Assembly (NCBI GenBank): GCA_005877705.1
Contig: VBNY01000130.1
Location: 2,886 to 19,912, forward strand
Direction of reading: 5' to 3'
DNA from: Gammaproteobacteria bacterium
GTDB taxonomy: Bacteria > Pseudomonadota > Gammaproteobacteria > Steroidobacterales > Steroidobacteraceae
DNA length: 17,027 nt
Numbering within the stretch: the first letter of the stretch is position 1; every line of letters begins with the position of its first letter. The notes under the pieces were generated by a model. It was given only the letters and a program-made list of their open reading frames with translations, was not told where the DNA came from and did not search any database. This document shows, piece after piece, positions 16,198 to 17,027 of the stretch. The translations under genes were made by a program, and so were the position numbers.

Positions 16198-17027
16198 TCA
16201 GCCCTCTTCCCCGACGTAGCCCTCGACTTCCAGATCAAACGCGGAGATGCCGTGCATCTGCTTCGGTGCAGACAACACACGCATGCGCCGAACGCCGAGG
16301 TCCTTCAGTATCTGCGCGCCGACGCCGAACGTGCGCAGCACCGAGCCTTCGCCCTCCGTCTGCGTGGTGCGCTCTGCGCCCTGCACCGCGGGTTGCGAGG
16401 GCGCGGCAAGCACACGAACGGCCTCCGCGAGGTCGCGCGGGGATTCCTGCTGCCGCAGGATCACCACCACCCCGTTGCCCGCCTCGACAATCCGCCGCAT
16501 CGTCCAGGCGCGCTGCACGTGGCGGACGCCGAGCACATCGCGCAGTGTATCGGGCAGGTGCACGCGCACCAGCGGCGCTTCCGGGCCATCGAGCCGCCCG
16601 CGCGCCAACGCCAGGTGAACATCCAGGCTCACGCGATCCTCGTAGGCATAAAGCCGAAATTCGCCGAGCTCCGTCTGGATGCTGTGCTCCGCTATGCGCT
16701 CGACCGAGCGCTCATTGCGCAGGCGATAGCGGATGAGATCGGCAATCGTTCCGATCTTCAGGTGATGCCGTTTGGCGAACGCCTCGAGCTGCGCCCGGCG
16801 TGCCATCGTGCCGTCGTCGTTCATGACTTCGCACAACACGCCGACAGGCTGCAGGCCGGCGAGGCGGCACAGGTCGACAGACGCTTCCGTGTGTCCGGCC
16901 CTGACGAGCACCCCGCCCTTGCGGGAGCGGAGCGGGAAAATGTGCCCGGGTCGGGCGAAATCCTGCGGCGCCGAGCTTCTATCGGCCAGCCCGCGGATCG
17001 TCGCGGCCCGATCGCTGGACGAGACGC
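16198..17027 (-). CDS. ribBA: RibB with GTP cyclohydrolase II-like domain (partial)
   Basis: The gene runs off the right edge, so its 5' part is missing. The frame is open to the edge and reads DFARPGHIFPLRSRKGGVLV, then RAGHTE and CEVMNDDGTMAR: the C-terminal half of the RibB domain, which makes 3,4-dihydroxy-2-butanone 4-phosphate from ribulose 5-phosphate. The second half resembles RibA (GELGEFRLYAYED-like start, GVGAQILKDLGVRRMRVLS end). However, the zinc cysteines of real RibA (CLTGD...CDC) are absent, with DTLRDVLGVRHVQRAW in their place, and RQEGRGIGL is replaced by RQQESPRDL. So only RibB activity is likely; a separate ribA should exist elsewhere. It is the first visible gene of the riboflavin-nusB-thiL series and sits one base before ribH. 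Confidence 0.93.
   Translation of the reverse strand, partial: VSSSDRAATIRGLADRSSAPQDFARPGHIFPLRSRKGGVLVRAGHTEASVDLCRLAGLQPVGVLCEVMNDDGTMARRAQLEAFAKRHHLKIGTIADLIRYRLRNERSVERIAEHSIQTELGEFRLYAYEDRVSLDVHLALARGRLDGPEAPLVRVHLPDTLRDVLGVRHVQRAWTMRRIVEAGNGVVVILRQQESPRDLAEAVRVLAAPSQPAVQGAERTTQTEGEGSVLRTFGVGAQILKDLGVRRMRVLSAPKQMHGISAFDLEVEGYVGEEG

Overview
This is a GC-rich chromosomal window from a proteobacterium, most likely a gammaproteobacterium. The pointers are a ParC/ParE topoisomerase IV pair very close to the E. coli enzymes, the riboflavin-nusB-thiL gene order, and xseB followed by dxs. I cannot fix the order or family from the sequence; Steroidobacter/Nevskia-like or Chromatiales-like lineages are only a guess. 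Most of the window is intact housekeeping sequence, densely packed. No gap without a gene exceeds 200 bases, and I see no tRNA, rRNA, CRISPR array, insertion sequence or prophage.

Layout. (1) 122-4284, minus: parE then parC, two bases apart. (2) 4391-6770, minus: a tight three-gene unit of rubrerythrin, a GlpC/HdrB-like iron-sulfur protein and a DUF3501 protein, behind its own promoter region with two palindromes. (3) 6895-10135, plus: xseB, dxs and folE2; ispA, which usually sits between xseB and dxs, is absent. (4) 10278-10484, plus: a small exported PsiF-repeat protein preceded by a palindrome and an OmpR-type direct repeat. It converges on the next block across a strong bidirectional hairpin. 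(5) 10578-12769, minus: an intact OmpR-family response regulator and its histidine kinase. The kinase gene is broken by a frameshift with loss of most of the HAMP linker. (6) 12841-14172, minus: a Ser/Thr protein kinase fused to a cyclic-nucleotide-binding domain. (7) 14292-17027, minus: ribBA (5' end outside the window), ribH, nusB and thiL. The whole stretch from ribBA to the histidine kinase runs on one strand and could be partly co-transcribed.

The most unusual structure is not a gene. Four intergenic sites (31-108, 9140-9222, 11931-12010, 12011-12090) carry the same long-stem hairpin: two 16-base arms separated in every copy by exactly 37 bases. The arms differ between copies, yet at three stem positions both partners have changed together so that pairing is kept. 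Two copies lie head to tail as an exact 80-base tandem between the response regulator and the histidine kinase. Several copy ends touch or nearly touch stop codons. I did not recognise this family; it looks like a REP/MITE-like dispersed element under selection for structure.

How the genes relate: topoisomerase IV (chromosome decatenation), XseB (DNA repair), Dxs (isoprenoids), FolE2 (folate/queuosine), the riboflavin and thiamine steps and NusB (rRNA antitermination) are core functions. The rubrerythrin unit looks like a peroxide/redox module. The response regulator, damaged sensor and PsiF-like gene may form a small envelope or ion-stress regulon, which is inference from the operator-like repeats.
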